Assembly (NCBI GenBank): GCA_032358255.1
Contig: JAULBX010025320.1
Coordinates: 1-63,464 of the forward strand
DNA: 63,464 nucleotides
Reading direction: 5' to 3'
DNA from: Heterotrichella gracilis
Taxonomy: Eukaryota; Sar; Xanthophyceae; Tribonematales; Xanthonemataceae
Shown piece after piece: positions 11,583 through 22,923 of this stretch. Every line of letters begins with the position of its first letter. Position 1 is the first letter of the stretch. The translations under genes and the position numbers were made by a program. The notes under the pieces were generated by a model that did not search any database, had not been told where the DNA came from, and saw only the letters and a list, made by a program, of their open reading frames with translations.

Positions 11583-13914
11583 CTAGCCATGTGAGGGGGG
11601 CTGCTTCCTGCGCGCGGCTGCGGCCAGCATGGCCTGCGGCACCCCCACCCCCATGCACAGCAGGTAAGCGGTGCACGCGGTTGCAAACACCGGGATGACG
11701 CCCTGGATGGTCACCAGCATCGCCGAAACTGTGAGCACCACCAAAAAAAAGGGCGCAGGCACCAGCGCCGCCGCTAGCGCGATCAGTGAACACGATAATG
11801 CCACCACGGGATTGACTCCCGTCTGGTTCACAAAGACTGATCCTAACATGGCGCTCATTGAGAGCATGGGGAACATGAGACCACCCACCAGCCCAAATTC
11901 CGATGCGATGTGGTAGGACAGCCCTTTGGCGAAGCATGATGCCGCCAGCACCCCCGAGCCGATCCCCGCCCCGTCCCGGATGACGGTGGTAAGGGTTTGG
12001 GACCCGTCGGCGAGGGTGAGCGGCATCGCCCACCCCAGCGCGCCATACAGCGCTCCACCTGCCCCGCACATGAGCACCACCCGGGGCCATTTCCCCACCC
12101 GAGGCTCCAATTTGGCTTTAATTGCACCCACCACCCCCTTGACCAGGCCCCCGGTGATGAGGTAGACGATGGACAGGGCGAACCCCATGACCCCAAATAG
12201 CAGCCCCTCCAGAATGTACATTTGGTTGTAGGTCTCCACCGACTCGGCTGCAAAGTAGAGTGCCTGCGGGGTCAGGTGGGCGTTAAAAGTATGGAATAAA
12301 CATGGAAATTAAGTACAAAGATTAAATAATGAAGGGGGAAAATTCCACTGCAATGTACAATCTCTCCGGATTCAGGTGTTCAGGAACGAATGATAATAAA
12401 CAAGCAAAAATGAAAGTAGCAAAGCCATTGCTTACAGCAAACAAATAGGAACCAACTTTTTTGAACCTATTGCTCAAAACATAATAGGTCGTAATTGACC
12501 ACAATAATAAACAATAATTAAATGAGCCTTACCTGCGGGTTGAGATAGGTGTAGCCCTGTATGGCGTAGTACACCACGAAGGAGGCCATGCAGCCCCCAG
12601 ACAGCATCACCACGTAGTGCATGTACCCGATGCCCCACTGCTGGGGAGGCGCACCGATCTCAAAACTCAGCAAGCAGGCCACCAGGGGGCTCGGCAGGAT
12701 GGAGGCAAACGCGCTGCTCATGGCAGAGGCCACATACAGCTTGCGGCGCATGTCTGGCTGTAGGGTGAAGGGTCGGGCGCGGGTGACGATGAGGGTGCTG
12801 AGGGCGCCTGAGATGGAGCCCAGGCCTGCCTCGGGGCCCATGGGTGCGCCGCCTACCAGGCCGATAAGGGAGCACAGGCAGACCTTGGCACCCAGGAGGG
12901 GGTCGACGTGCATCGCCTAGAGCGCGAGGGGGGTGGTCGCGCTGGTGCAGCTTAGGGTTTTAGGATAAGGGTTAAAGGTATAAGGGTTGGGTCGACGTGC
13001 ATCGCCTGCTGTGCAAGGGCAGCGGAGAGCGCTGGGCAGGTCAGGATTTAGGGTTTAAGGAGTGGGTCCACGTGCATCGCCTGTGGTGCAAGGATAGTGA
13101 TCAGCGCTGGGGCAGCTTAGGGTTTAGGGTTTAGGGTTAATAACTGGGTCGACATGCGTCGCCTGCCAGTGAACGGCAAAAAAGGGGAGGTAAGCATCAC
13201 AAGAACTTGCAATCAGTGGGCGAGGTGTGAAACACCCATGTGTGACTCAGGAAGTTAAGGTTCAGGGTCTGGTTTTTAACCGCGTTCCAATCAGGAAGCT
13301 GGGGCATGCATCTCAGGTACTTACCCGCATGTGCGTCAGGAAGCTAGGGTATTCATCCAGGCCCACCAGCATCTTAGCAAACCCTACAGCCAGCCCAGTG
13401 GCGCCGCCCAGCCCTATGTACCATGCCCTGCCGGCTCCAAACTGCAGCGCGGGGGCCTCTGGCCATGAGGGGTTGGCTGCCCTTGACCAGCCCTTGACTG
13501 ATGCAGTAATGGCCTTTGTGAAGCTGCAGGGGATCGGGGGCTTTGTGATTCGTTTGTGTGTTGATTCACAACGGTAAACATGTAAATTGTTGCCAATGGT
13601 GAAGGTGCAGCACAACGAAAGGGGCACGGCGACTACCGTATCTTCATGACATTGGTTCCATTTGATGCACTGGTGTGTGGGACGGGTGCCAGCGATGAAA
13701 AAATGGAAAGGCTCCCAAGAAGGCACCCAGGACAAGTTTTAGGGTTTAGGGTTTAGGGTGCCCCGCCATCTGCATGAGCTCACCCGTATCCAAAGGCTCC
13801 CAGGAAGGCACCCAGAGCAAGGAGGCATGCCAGGTCTTGCCAGAAGGTGAAGGGGGGCGTGAAAGGGGCAAAGGGGGGGTCGAGGATGGGCCCGCTGCCC
13901 TCGGGTCCCCCATC
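11583..13914 (-). CDS. CLC-family chloride channel/antiporter, prokaryote-like
   Basis: Integral membrane anion channel or anion/proton antiporter. Exons in order: 13784-13914, 13325-13523, 12533-12916, 11583-12263; phases close and encode 464 residues. The first coding exon is unresolved; a candidate ATG is at 14249. The first helix is about FWQDLACLLALGAFLGAFGY. The second CLC signature appears as GGAPMGPEAGLGSISG, keeping a glutamate after GP. The later GxFxP-type motif is GGLMFPMLSMSA. There are no C-terminal CBS domains, so it resembles bacterial and short algal CLCs rather than plant CLC-a to -g. Subcellular location is not evident. Ghost copies flank most exon ends (12983-13165, 13241-13320, 13708-13735, 11206-11578). 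Confidence 0.82.
12983..13166 (-). repeat. Three ghost acceptors of CLC exon 12533-12916 with telomere motifs
   Basis: The real acceptor region reads GTCGACGTGCATCGCCT on the plus strand (12902-12918). Near-identical copies start at about 12991, 13067 and 13147. Between them each unit carries a common GCGCTGG segment and a TTTAGGG-type run, most clearly at 13117-13138. Unit length is about 76-90 bp. Confidence 0.85.
13241..13320 (-). repeat. Ghost copies of CLC exon 13325-13523 3' end
   Basis: The exon end plus donor (plus-strand GCGTCAGGAAGCTAGGG, about 13334-13350) recurs at about 13288-13306 as CAATCAGGAAGCTGGGG and more weakly at about 13244-13260. Confidence 0.6.
13737..13758. repeat. 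Interstitial telomere-type repeat
   Basis: Three tandem TTTAGGG units in a CLC intron. Comparable runs occur at 5313-5334, 6288-6300, 13117-13138, 18926-18938, 26205-26232, 28011-28028, 54997-55008, 57091-57114 and 59519-59532. Confidence 0.85.
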
Positions 13915-15566
13915 CTGCGTGGAGAGTGGCAGAGTCAAGGAGCGAGCAAGACAGGGGGGCTACATATAGACTTAGCAGTCCCCTGTCCCAAGTGTGCACT
14001 GCACCCGGGAGGTTCTCTTGTCTATTCTCCTCTCCAGTCCAGTGGGACAGCCAGCAGCAAGCACCTAGTATTCATAAACCCTAGCTCAGTACCCCACAGC
14101 AGGAGGGCATGCATGCAAGAGGTTAGGCAGTCCTGTGCATCACACCCTGCCTGTGGCTCCTCCTGTTGGTGTGGGGTGTCCGTTGCATGCCCCTCCAGGT
14201 CTTCATCACCCACAGCCTTGCCCAGTGCAGCGCCCGACTCCTGCTCCATCACTGTTGGGTTGCAAGTAGGAATACACCAGAAGGATAAATAGTCAGCTTC
14301 GACCTGGTTGCAAAGGGGCAGGACGTGAGCAAGTGCCACTGACAGAGGTAGCAACGACCACCTTGGCAGGTTAGCGCGCGGGTTGTGGCCACAAAGCTGG
14401 TGATGTGCACACGAAGGCTAACAGGGAACGTGGATCGCTCAGCGGCTGTCTGTGCGCCAGGGCCCAGTTACACGAGGGGTTTCCTTGGGAGTACGGTACA
14501 ATGAGTACAAGGCTACAGCACTGAATTAGAAATAGAATAATAATGTACCCGTCGCGGCTCAGAAAGCCATAGACTACACGCTGGGACAGGGGCAGCATCC
14601 CTGCAGCGGAGGTGTGCAGAGCAATGCGCGCTCACATGCAAAAACAACGCTCACATGCAAAAACAACGCTCACATGCAAAAACAACTACAGCACTTTATG
14701 CATGCACTGGGCTTTTTTTGGAAATCCGTCGGGATCCGATGGGCCCCAAACCCTATAACCCTAAAGAAACCCAGCATCACATCAAATTGAGTCAGCTAAT
14801 ACTTTCGTTATGCTCCTTTCAGGAGTCCTGGCAATATAGCCTTGGTGATGGAAGCTAACTTTATATCCATTTCCTAGAACTACCGAAGTGCTGCAACTCC
14901 CGAGCAAGTTGCGACGTGGGCCTCCAGGCTTGGAGCCCAACTGGTTATCGGATAGCGTTATCAGCCAGACAGCCTCACCGTGGGTGTGCACATATATCAC
15001 TTAAAAACCCCACCACCCGGTTTGAACCAGCAAGGTGCGGCCTGTCCAGACTCTGGACCAGAGGCATAATCTGTTCCCCAGTGGAATACCGACACCAACG
15101 AGTTGCCCACAAGTGTACTCACGCTTAGCCCTTGTAAATGGACTTAGCCTGTGTAGTTAGGTATGCTGTAAAGCTTATTCGCTGGTACCCACTCAGCAGC
15201 ACGTTGCCTCACGAGCTGATGACTTGTATGCATGCATCATGGATGCAATGCTAGTTAGTCACACGCGTTGAGCAGTACAGCCAGATTTGTACTTGATTTT
15301 AATACCATCTATAACAACCACCCAATTCTGTCGTGTTAGGCCTGGAACCAACTATACTGTTCAAATGGGTAATTATAAAGTTCAAGATGCAGCCCATATG
15401 CCCCTCACCCATACACAAGCCTCATACACCCTCTACACACTGCATAGCGTGTGGATAGTCATCTTAAACCGTTATATCAGCAGTTCTGGTGGCTTGGAAA
15501 TACAGGTGCGCCTGACTGGCTGCCTGGTCTGTCCCTGCAGGTTGTGTGGCACTCCCCACCATCACC
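13915..15566. other. Spacer between CLC and F-box genes
   Basis: It should hold the CLC 5' exon(s) and promoter and the F-box gene promoter (divergent pair). I could not close a phase-0 first exon for CLC. A minus frame starting at ATG 14249 (MEQESGAALG) is possible but its donor phases do not fit. A three-copy 19-bp minisatellite is at 14630-14686. Nothing else is recognisable. Confidence 0.5.
14630..14686. repeat. Minisatellite, 3 x 19 bp
   Basis: Three perfect head-to-tail copies of GCTCACATGCAAAAACAAC. Confidence 0.95.
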
Positions 15567-16824
15567 ATGGCAGCCATCCTCGCCCGCACCACCATCCACC
15601 AGCTGCCAGACCCCATCCTGCAGGAGGTGCTAGGATGCCTGCCAGTGAGGGAACGTGTGCGCGCTCAGTTGGTGTGCAGGCGCTGGTGGTTGGCCCTGCA
15701 GGGGCCCAGCGCAGCTTGGGGCCAGCTGGACATCAGCGAAGCATGGAGTAGCAGGCATCACACAAGGACATACCTCACGATGTATCCAGACAGATTTCAA
15801 GAGAGAAATCACGCCTCTTTGGTGCCATTCCTAACGCAAAGTGGGGTCCCAACCATGCCCCACAGCCAGACCAGCTCACAGGCCCTGCTGGCAGCAGCAG
15901 CCACAGCCCCGGCCCCAACCACCAGCACCAGCACCAGCCTGCTTCCCAGGGTGGCTCAAACACACACGCTATCCCTCTACAAACAGGAGGAGTTCCTGCC
16001 TCTCCTGCAGGCCGTCAGCGCCGCCCACATGCGCCACCTGGAGGGTGTGGTGGTGCGTGTGGCAGACAGGCAAGCCTCCGTGCCAGCCCTGGCAGCGCTG
16101 TGTGCCATGACAGGCCTGCAGACCCTCTCGCTCAAGTGCAGATGGGAGGGGTATAAATTGGAAGGCAGCGTGACAAGCGCACTCCTGGGACTGGGACAGC
16201 TGACTCGCCTCACAAAGTTCGAGTTCATCCTAAACCGCGGGTGGCCACCATCGCCATGCGCCCTGCCTGGGATATCATCTCTGTCCAATTTCCAGCACTC
16301 CCTGGTGATGCTCGCGCTTCCTATGGACAATGTACCCCACCTGCCGCCACTACCCAGCCTGTCAAAGATGTGCACTTATGTCCCAGAAAGCGACACGCTC
16401 CTGGCGTGCGAAGGGTGGGTGCAGGCGCTGTTGCCCATGGTGGGCTTGGCCTCGCTGGGGTTGGGTGTCGATCATCTGGGGGATTTTGAGGGCCAGTGGG
16501 ATTTGTCACAGCTGACCACATTGACACACCTGGATGTGCATTTCAGCGAGTCAATTGTGCTCCCTCCCCAGCACCTGGCCACCAGGGCTCAAGAGTTTGA
16601 GTCTCCGCCGCTGGGACTCGGAGCAGCTTGCGCTTCCAGTTCCCAGCTACAACCTCCAGGCGCTCACCCAGCTCACGCACCTGAAGCTGACAGTCGACCA
16701 TGACACGGATCTCAAGGTGGTTCTGGATGGGCTGGTGTCTTTGGTGAAGCTGGAGACGGATAATGGGCTAGATTATGATCCAAACCACTGCTATTTGAGC
16801 GATCTGTCTGACGTCAGTAGTTGA
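15567..16824 (+). CDS. F-box/LRR protein with apparent frameshift
   Basis: A likely SCF E3 ligase substrate adaptor. Residues about 10-45 form an F-box (IHQLPDPILQEVLGCLPVRE, then CRRWWLAL). Leucine-rich-repeat-like strands follow (LQTLSLKCRW, LTTLTHLDVHF). The start is the ATG at 15567, in the context CACCATGG; a possible acceptor at 15540 may mark an upstream UTR intron. The first frame stays open to 16703 but loses LRR character near 16560-16590. A second frame resumes it (GLKSLSLRRW, LTQLTHLKL) and ends at 16824. No intron explains the shift, so a 1-base indel (assembly error or real) near the C-run at 16561-16568 is likely. The stop lies 58 bp from that of the opposing methyltransferase gene. 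Confidence 0.7.
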
Positions 16825-16882
16825 ACCCAGGTGATTAACTCATTTGAAAAAGTAGTCGAAATTGCAGCCTGCTTGTAGGCCA

Positions 16883-19357
16883 CTACGCCTTGCGAGCAAT
16901 CCCTGCCACATGTGGTGCGATGGGCCCCAGCCCCTCCACCTTAAAGCGCTTTGCGTCCACCTCCTCAAACAGCCCGCTCCCCTCAATGGCCCCCAACGTG
17001 TCCCTGTCCAAGGCAATTTAACAGGTTGAAACACAATTTCTTATGAGGATTTTCAAAAACAGTAGCCAAAATTACGCAGCCAAATGAATGAGTAATTGAT
17101 TGGGAAAATATAGTCTTTAAAAGGCGCAATGATTCATGAACCAGGAGTGTGGCAGCATAACAACATGAATTCGAATTGCAGTGACAAAGACCCAATACAT
17201 GTAATACAGCGTTGCAACAAAACAAGGACGTTTACCGGATGCTCGGGTTCCTAAATGTATGGTGATTGGTAGGGTAGAGGGGGCAAAGGGGGTAGGTAAG
17301 CCAAGGGCCACATGGGCTGACGTTCTCCAGCAGGACCTTAAGTCGCGTGGAATCAATAAATGGTTCAAACAGTCCCAGGATAGAGCTGCGTGGCACTGCA
17401 TGTGCAAGACTGACTGTTAATCTGGCTGTCTTGCTGGAGTGCATGTAACTAACTATAGTTGGTTATAACCTTCTAACATTGGCCCCACATTTACTTTTGT
17501 ACAACACCCCCACCTTCCTCCACCCACCTGTTCAAGTTGCAGCCGTCCGCCACCGCGCGCTGCAGCGGGTTGAGCAGGCCCTGCGCCAGGCGCAGGAGGC
17601 GGTGGTCGGGTGGCGCCAGCACGTGCTCGATGAACATGAAGGCGCCACCTGGACGCAGCACTCGAGCAACCTCCTTGAGCACCTGCTGCTGGCTGGACAC
17701 CGAGCACAGCACCTGGGGGTGGGGGGTGGGCTGTGGGTGGTGGGGTGGGGGGCCACGGTGTCTCTTGCCATGCAGGCATGGTACAGTGGCATGCATGGTA
17801 GGAAATGCGAAAACGTAATACCCATTGTGGCCAGAGGCCCGGTCCAATGCGGCTGCCAAGATTCCTCCACGCACAATTCCCACTCGCGTACACACACTCC
17901 CTCGGAGCAGTAGAGAGGGGAAATGGTTGCCTCACACGTACAATGCCAAACTTGTCTACATCAAACCTGGGCCTTGCACCCTTGCCAGGGTGCGTGGCAC
18001 TAAACCCATGCCGCTCCTCGCAAAACCCTACACCCTAAACCATTTACCCCAAACCCTCACCAGGGTGCATGGCACAGTAATGATGAACGTCATGCTGCCA
18101 TGCTCCCTTGCAAAACCCTCACACACAATCCCTAAAACTTACGCCCTAGACTCTCACCAGGGTGCATGCCACTGCATCCATGCTCTCATCTTCCAGCGGC
18201 ATTGCCTCCGCACTGCCCTCCAGCAACTTCAGTGCTTCCCTCCCCAGCCCCACCTCATCCGCCGCCTCCCTTGCATAGGGGGCCATCTGGGGGTTGGGGT
18301 CAAGGCCAGTGACGCGAATCCCCTGGGAAAGCATAGACAAATATTAGAAAAGAAAGAACAGCTCCGTGGAATGTTGTTGCTTCCGTGGGTGATGAGGTGT
18401 TACAAGACACACATGCTACAGAAAAGAAAAGAAAAGAAAAGAAAACAAACGCCAAAGGCGTGCATAAGGCTACACATATGTAAGGAGATGCAAAGGCGCA
18501 CCATGGAGCCAAATGTGAAACCTGCAGGCTTGGTGCACGTCTTGCGATACCCTTGGGACACATGTGCCTATCAACTAGTTATGTCAAGTGTATCATGACA
18601 TCAATGTGTGTGGTTTTGGCCAACAATGTGACCAACAATGTGGTTTTGGTCGACAATACCAAACTTATTGTGGGGTGCAACTGATTAGGGTTTTGCTAGG
18701 GTTTGCCAGGGTTCACCTCCACGCCCGCGTAGTACCCTAGGTTGGGCCCCGTGCCCACCCCAATCTCCAGCAGCTGTGAAACGCCCCCCTGGCCCAGCAG
18801 CTGGTCAAACATCTGCCTCTTCACCGGCGCAATCTGCTCCTCGTAGCGCCCCATGCCATTGCGCATGACGTAGGCAAAATATCTGCAGCGGGGGGCACAC
18901 CAGCCTCGGCACATGGCCAATAGTTTAGGGTTTAGGGTATAGGCTGCTGGGCCCCTTTCAGCAGAAAACTACGTGCTGTACAGCCTAGCAGTGGTGTTCT
19001 CAGAACCCATAAATGCGTAAAAAATAGACCCTGATTAGGGTTTGTAATGATGGCTCTTACTGCGCCCTGCACCCCTTAGGGCCCTGTGATGTGTGTAAGT
19101 TGATGTTCCCAGGTTGCAAACCCTAAAGTTTAACCAGGACAAAAATGTGTTTGTGCTTGCGGTGTTTGTAAAAGAACCCTAGGGTTTTTCCTATTTCGTG
19201 TGCAGGAAGGGACATGGTAGGGTTGCAGGGTTTTGGACACCCCTGGGGCTTCCTTCTACGTACTTGTCATACCAGTCCATGCGCCCACAGGCCGCACACG
19301 CACATGGCGCCACCACGCTCCCCAGCAGCAGCTCCCGACGAGGAACACCCTGGCCGC
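16883..19357 (-). CDS. METTL7-like SAM-dependent methyltransferase (5' exon uncertain)
   Basis: Class I methyltransferase of the METTL7/UbiE-like group; its substrate cannot be told. Exons: 19264-19357, 18717-18882, 18158-18322, 17528-17712, 16883-17003, all phase-consistent. They encode about 243 residues. The SAM-binding motif I is LLEIGVGTGPNLGYY. The acidic second strand is VTGLDPNPQM, as in METTL7. Then come AEAMPLEDESMDAVACTLVL and RVLRPGGAFMFIEHV. The C-terminus (APHVAGIARKA) matches the family. An upstream proline/serine-rich frame starting at ATG 19718 could be a plastid leader, but no donor with the right phase was found, so the start is open. Its 3' end faces the F-box gene. Confidence 0.83.
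17985..18080 (-). repeat. Two ghost donors of methyltransferase exon 18158-18322
   Basis: The exon end with donor (plus strand CACCAGGGTGCATGCCAC at about 18156) recurs at about 18057 as CACCAGGGTGCATGGCAC and at about 17984 as TGCCAGGGTGCGTGGCAC. Each is followed by similar CAAAACCCT-containing intron text. Spacing is about 73 and 98 bp. Confidence 0.8.
18420..18446. repeat. GAAAA microsatellite
   Basis: About five copies of AAAAG/GAAAA in tandem inside a methyltransferase intron. Confidence 0.85.
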
Positions 19358-20521
19358 CTGTGAGGCGAAACCTTGGGGCTCAAATACATGAATACCAACA
19401 CTATAGCAACACAGTCGGGTAGTAAGTTTTGTACAATCGGGTAGACAGGATGGAGCCTGCAATAGCAGATGGAGTCAAGGCAGCAGCAGCCAGAGCACCT
19501 GGCGAATTGCTTCCTCCTATTGACCCAGAGCGGCTCTGGCGCTGGTGAGGGCTGCGGAGGCCACGTACGGATCGTGCGCGGCCCGGAAAGGCTGGGTGGC
19601 TGGGTTTGAAAGCGTGCTGGTGGGGTGGGGATAGGGGGTGGAAGGTGGAGGAGGAAGGGGGTGGGGTGGGGCGGAGGAGGTTGAGGTGCAGGGCCCTCGT
19701 TACTGTAAGCCCCTGCATGGCTGCAGGTCCCACGTGGAGTACTAGATGATCGTGGGCTACCACGTTGTAAGCCTGGGGTTGCCTTGGGTATGTCCAATAG
19801 AAGCTTGGGTGTGGTGTCGTAGTGGATGCGTGGCTCGTGACGTAGTGGGAAGGATAACTGGCTGTGTCTCTTTGTAGCTTGCAGGCTACAGGGATGGAAA
19901 GAAAGAACGACGTAACGTGTCTTGAGATGGTTCACAGGTGGCTGTCTCGTGGTACCGCGAGCTGGGTCAGTCGTGGCATGTGCATATATGCATGCATGCG
20001 TGTTGGAATATGTCCAATCACCCTACCGTGCTGGAATACAGTCAGCTAACCAGAAACCTGCTTCGATATGTTGAAATTGCAGCGTGAAGGTGAAGTACTC
20101 ACCCAAAGCCTTTTGCGGAGCGGTTGTATTCGTGCAGAGGACCCTTCACATGCATGCATGCATTCGTCCAAGACACCCTGACACTGGGTTCGCTCACATC
20201 AGAATTTTACGTCTTCTGCCTGTATCACTGTGATAAAGCTCTGCGCCGCTGACTGCGGGGCAGGCCTAACGTTCAGACGCCGAGCCCGCTTGTGCCGGGC
20301 CCGCTTATATGCTCATTTAGTTTCTCAAAAGAAGCCCTGTAAACAACTTGCCAGTGCTTCAGCGTGTCAGCTTCAAGCCGTTTTCCGTCGGGGTACACTG
20401 GTTTGAAGCTTATGTAGCGTGAAAGTATGGGCAAATACAGCTGCTAGCACTACCTCGTATTGGTTCCTGTTTGACACAGAGGGTTCCACACAGTGGGTCC
20501 TTTTGATGATCCTTCTCCACA

Positions 20522-20984
20522 GCCTCGGGCAACGTCACTAAGCGCTGGCACGCCGCCCACGAAGCAGATGCAGTCCTGTCCGCATTGCAACAAGTCATTC
20601 GTCCCTGGCAGTAAGCCAGAGCACTTCAAACCTGCCTCAGAGCATCCCCATACCGGCGTCACCTACCCCACAGGACTACACCAGGTGAGTGTGCATGTAC
20701 TATTTTGTACTTTTCTGGTCTTCAAACCAGGTGCCCTTGGTCATGACTTCCTTGCTGAGTGTCTGTCGGCTTTCTGCAGGATTCAGCAAGAACTAGACAC
20801 CTCCAAGTTGACGGTGCACACAAGGACAGAAAACAAAGAGCGACACACAATAGACCCCAATTTGATGAAGAGGGTGCAGGACCTGCTAGACGCGGAGGGG
20901 CCAAAAGAGAGACAGGAGCAGAACAAAGAGACCGAGGAGTATTTGGCGCTTCTGGACGAGCTAATGGCAATAAGTCGGTCTTAG
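20522..20984 (+). CDS. Possible small spliced gene, function unknown
   Basis: The acceptor at 20985's upstream exon pair is tentative. A first exon about 20522 to 20613 could end at a GTAAGC donor and read SGNVTKRWHAAHEADAVL, vaguely like the end of a BED zinc finger. An exon at 20781-20984 in the matching frame is hydrophilic and coiled-coil-like (IQQELDTSKLTVHTRTENKE, then QEQNKETEEYLALLDELMAI) and ends at a TAG. An alternative first-exon frame includes CPHCNKSF, a zinc-ribbon-like pair, ending at a GTGAGT donor at 20683, but it gives a poorer second exon. I do not recognise a family. It may be a real gene or a transposon remnant. Confidence 0.3.
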
Positions 20985-21987
20985 CTGGGCGGTTGCTGAG
21001 GGAGTTGCACGGGTGGTAGCCTTTTCTTCAAGCATGGTCATGGAGGGAGGGGTGCGCATGGCAGGAGTCTTCTCAAGAGTGCACAGCCAGCTGGCACTGT
21101 GGGAGATACATCATATCGGCAACTGTATAAAGTATAATACCCGCTGTGTCTGACGGCAATTAGGCAGTTCACATTAGCAGCTTTGGCAGCCACCTCTGGA
21201 GACGGTGCAGAAGGCAGGGTCTTTAAAATTTGCACGAATCATACAGCAGGGTCTGCAACTTACAATTGTGGAGATAGCGGATACTGCAATGGCACTAACA
21301 GGTGGCACCAGGTTGCACACCTTGTCTGATGACATCCCCCTAGTTTGAATCCATGCAGGGTCAGCTAGCGCAGCGAAAGTAACAGGCAGCCTGCAGTTTT
21401 TTTTAGATTTCCACTGAAGTGCTGTGTGGCGTAGGATGTGGGCAACTGACCTTGTTTCATTCAGCAACTATTACCTCAAAAAAAGTGTTACACTGCAAAA
21501 CTGTGGCCAAACGTGTGTGAGTGTTCACTTTGTAGGAGCACAGCATCCTCCTGGTCGTGGCCAAGCGCAATGGTTGTTATGAGGACCTCTGAAAGCCGGC
21601 TCCCCCCTGACCCTTAATATGTAAACCCTAAAACCCTAAACCATAAAACCCTACTGCAGTGCCTGGCAGGGCGTCGGGTACTGACAACGACCCATTTGCT
21701 CTTCTCAGGCTCCGATATCAATCCCTCCCTGCGCCATATGTGGCTTTAGAAGCTCAACACCTTATGCAGCAGTTGCTATTGTGGTGTCTATTCTTTTCAC
21801 AGCGTTGGTGCACAACGGGTGACGTTCCGCTGGGTTTCTCACGAGGTCACATCTTTGGAGGCGTGAACACTGTTGACAAGAGCGTCCACTCTCAGTAGCT
21901 CCGTTTTTATAGCATGGTCCACCACATGCTCTATTGTTTTTGAAAGCGCTGGTGTGAGGTGGGCGAAGTTTTCTGCGTATTTTTGCC
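20985..21987. other. Spacer upstream of AP-4 sigma
   Basis: Presumed to contain the AP-4 sigma promoter and 5' UTR. A short plus-strand stretch at 21537-21592 after an AG (HSILLVVAKRNGCYEDL, then stop) could be a terminal exon of the uncertain upstream gene; support is weak. A CCCTAAA run is at about 21625-21650. Confidence 0.4.
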
Positions 21988-22923
21988 ATGGCCATCAAGT
22001 TTGTGCTGCTCGTCAATAAGCAAGGACAAACCAGACTCGCCAAGTACACCGATGAAAACTTGACGCCCGAGGAACGAAGGACACTGGAAGGAGAGATCGT
22101 GCGAAAGTGTTTAGCAAGATCCGAAAAACAGGCAGGTCCCAATCAATCTACCCTATATGCATGCATATGAAGCTATGAGGCCTTGAGACAGTGCTGTACG
22201 GGGGGGGGTTGTGGCAGCCACTTATTCTGAACTGGGTTTTTGCTGCAGTGTTCGTTTGTAGAGCACCGAAACTACAAGGTCATCTACCGGAGGTATGCTT
22301 CCCTGTTCTTCCTGGTGGGCGTGGACGCTGAAGAGGTAGGGTTTCAAGCCACGTTGTTGAAAGTGGGTTGCTGTCTGTGCACGGTACAGCTATTCATACA
22401 ATCATTCATTCAAACTGCACCTTGAGCGGCCATGCAATGGGCAACCCACCTGCCAACTACAACAGAAAGAATCTGTTCTCCTATTTCTTACAGAACGAGC
22501 TGGCCATCCTCGAGTTCATCCACTGCCTAGTGGAGACGCTGGACAGATACTTCAGCAACGTGTGCGAGCTGGACCTCATGTTCAACCTGGAGATGGTGAG
22601 CCCTATTTGCGGTTGTCAGCACAGGCCACACACACGCAAGAGGCAACTGACCAACCAGATCCATGGATGGGTGCTGACGACATGGGAAGTGGCCATGGCC
22701 ATGTGAAGCCGTATCTGTGTATATGTGATGCATGCCGTTATCTCCACCAGGGGCATGGCCAGCTGGTGGTACCCGCCACTGCAGCACCATAGCATTAAGT
22801 TGTGGCTGTTTTCCCCTGCAGGCCCACTTCATCCTGGACGAGATGATGATGAACGGGTGCATTGCGGAGACCAACAAGCAAAATGTGCTGCAGCCAATCC
22901 AGCTGCTGGAGAAGAGTGCATGA
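21988..22923 (+). CDS. AP4S1: AP-4 adaptor complex sigma subunit
   Basis: Small subunit of the AP-4 trans-Golgi coat adaptor, which sorts cargo without clathrin. Exons 21988-22131, 22249-22335, 22494-22595 and 22822-22923 encode 144 residues, the usual length for sigma-4. The start [18 protein letters not shown], then [48 protein letters not shown] and [14 protein letters not shown] are family hallmarks of AP-4 sigma rather than AP-1, AP-2 or AP-3. Family continuity at Q48-C49 requires the first intron to use a GC donor (GCAGGT at 22132). No GT alternative keeps phase. The other introns are GT-AG. No ghost exons are seen here. Confidence 0.96.

Noticed and set aside
11221..12090. 289-residue minus frame across the CLC terminal exon and its ghosts
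   Set aside because: Out of frame with the CLC helices; its openness comes from GC-rich composition and repeated segments.
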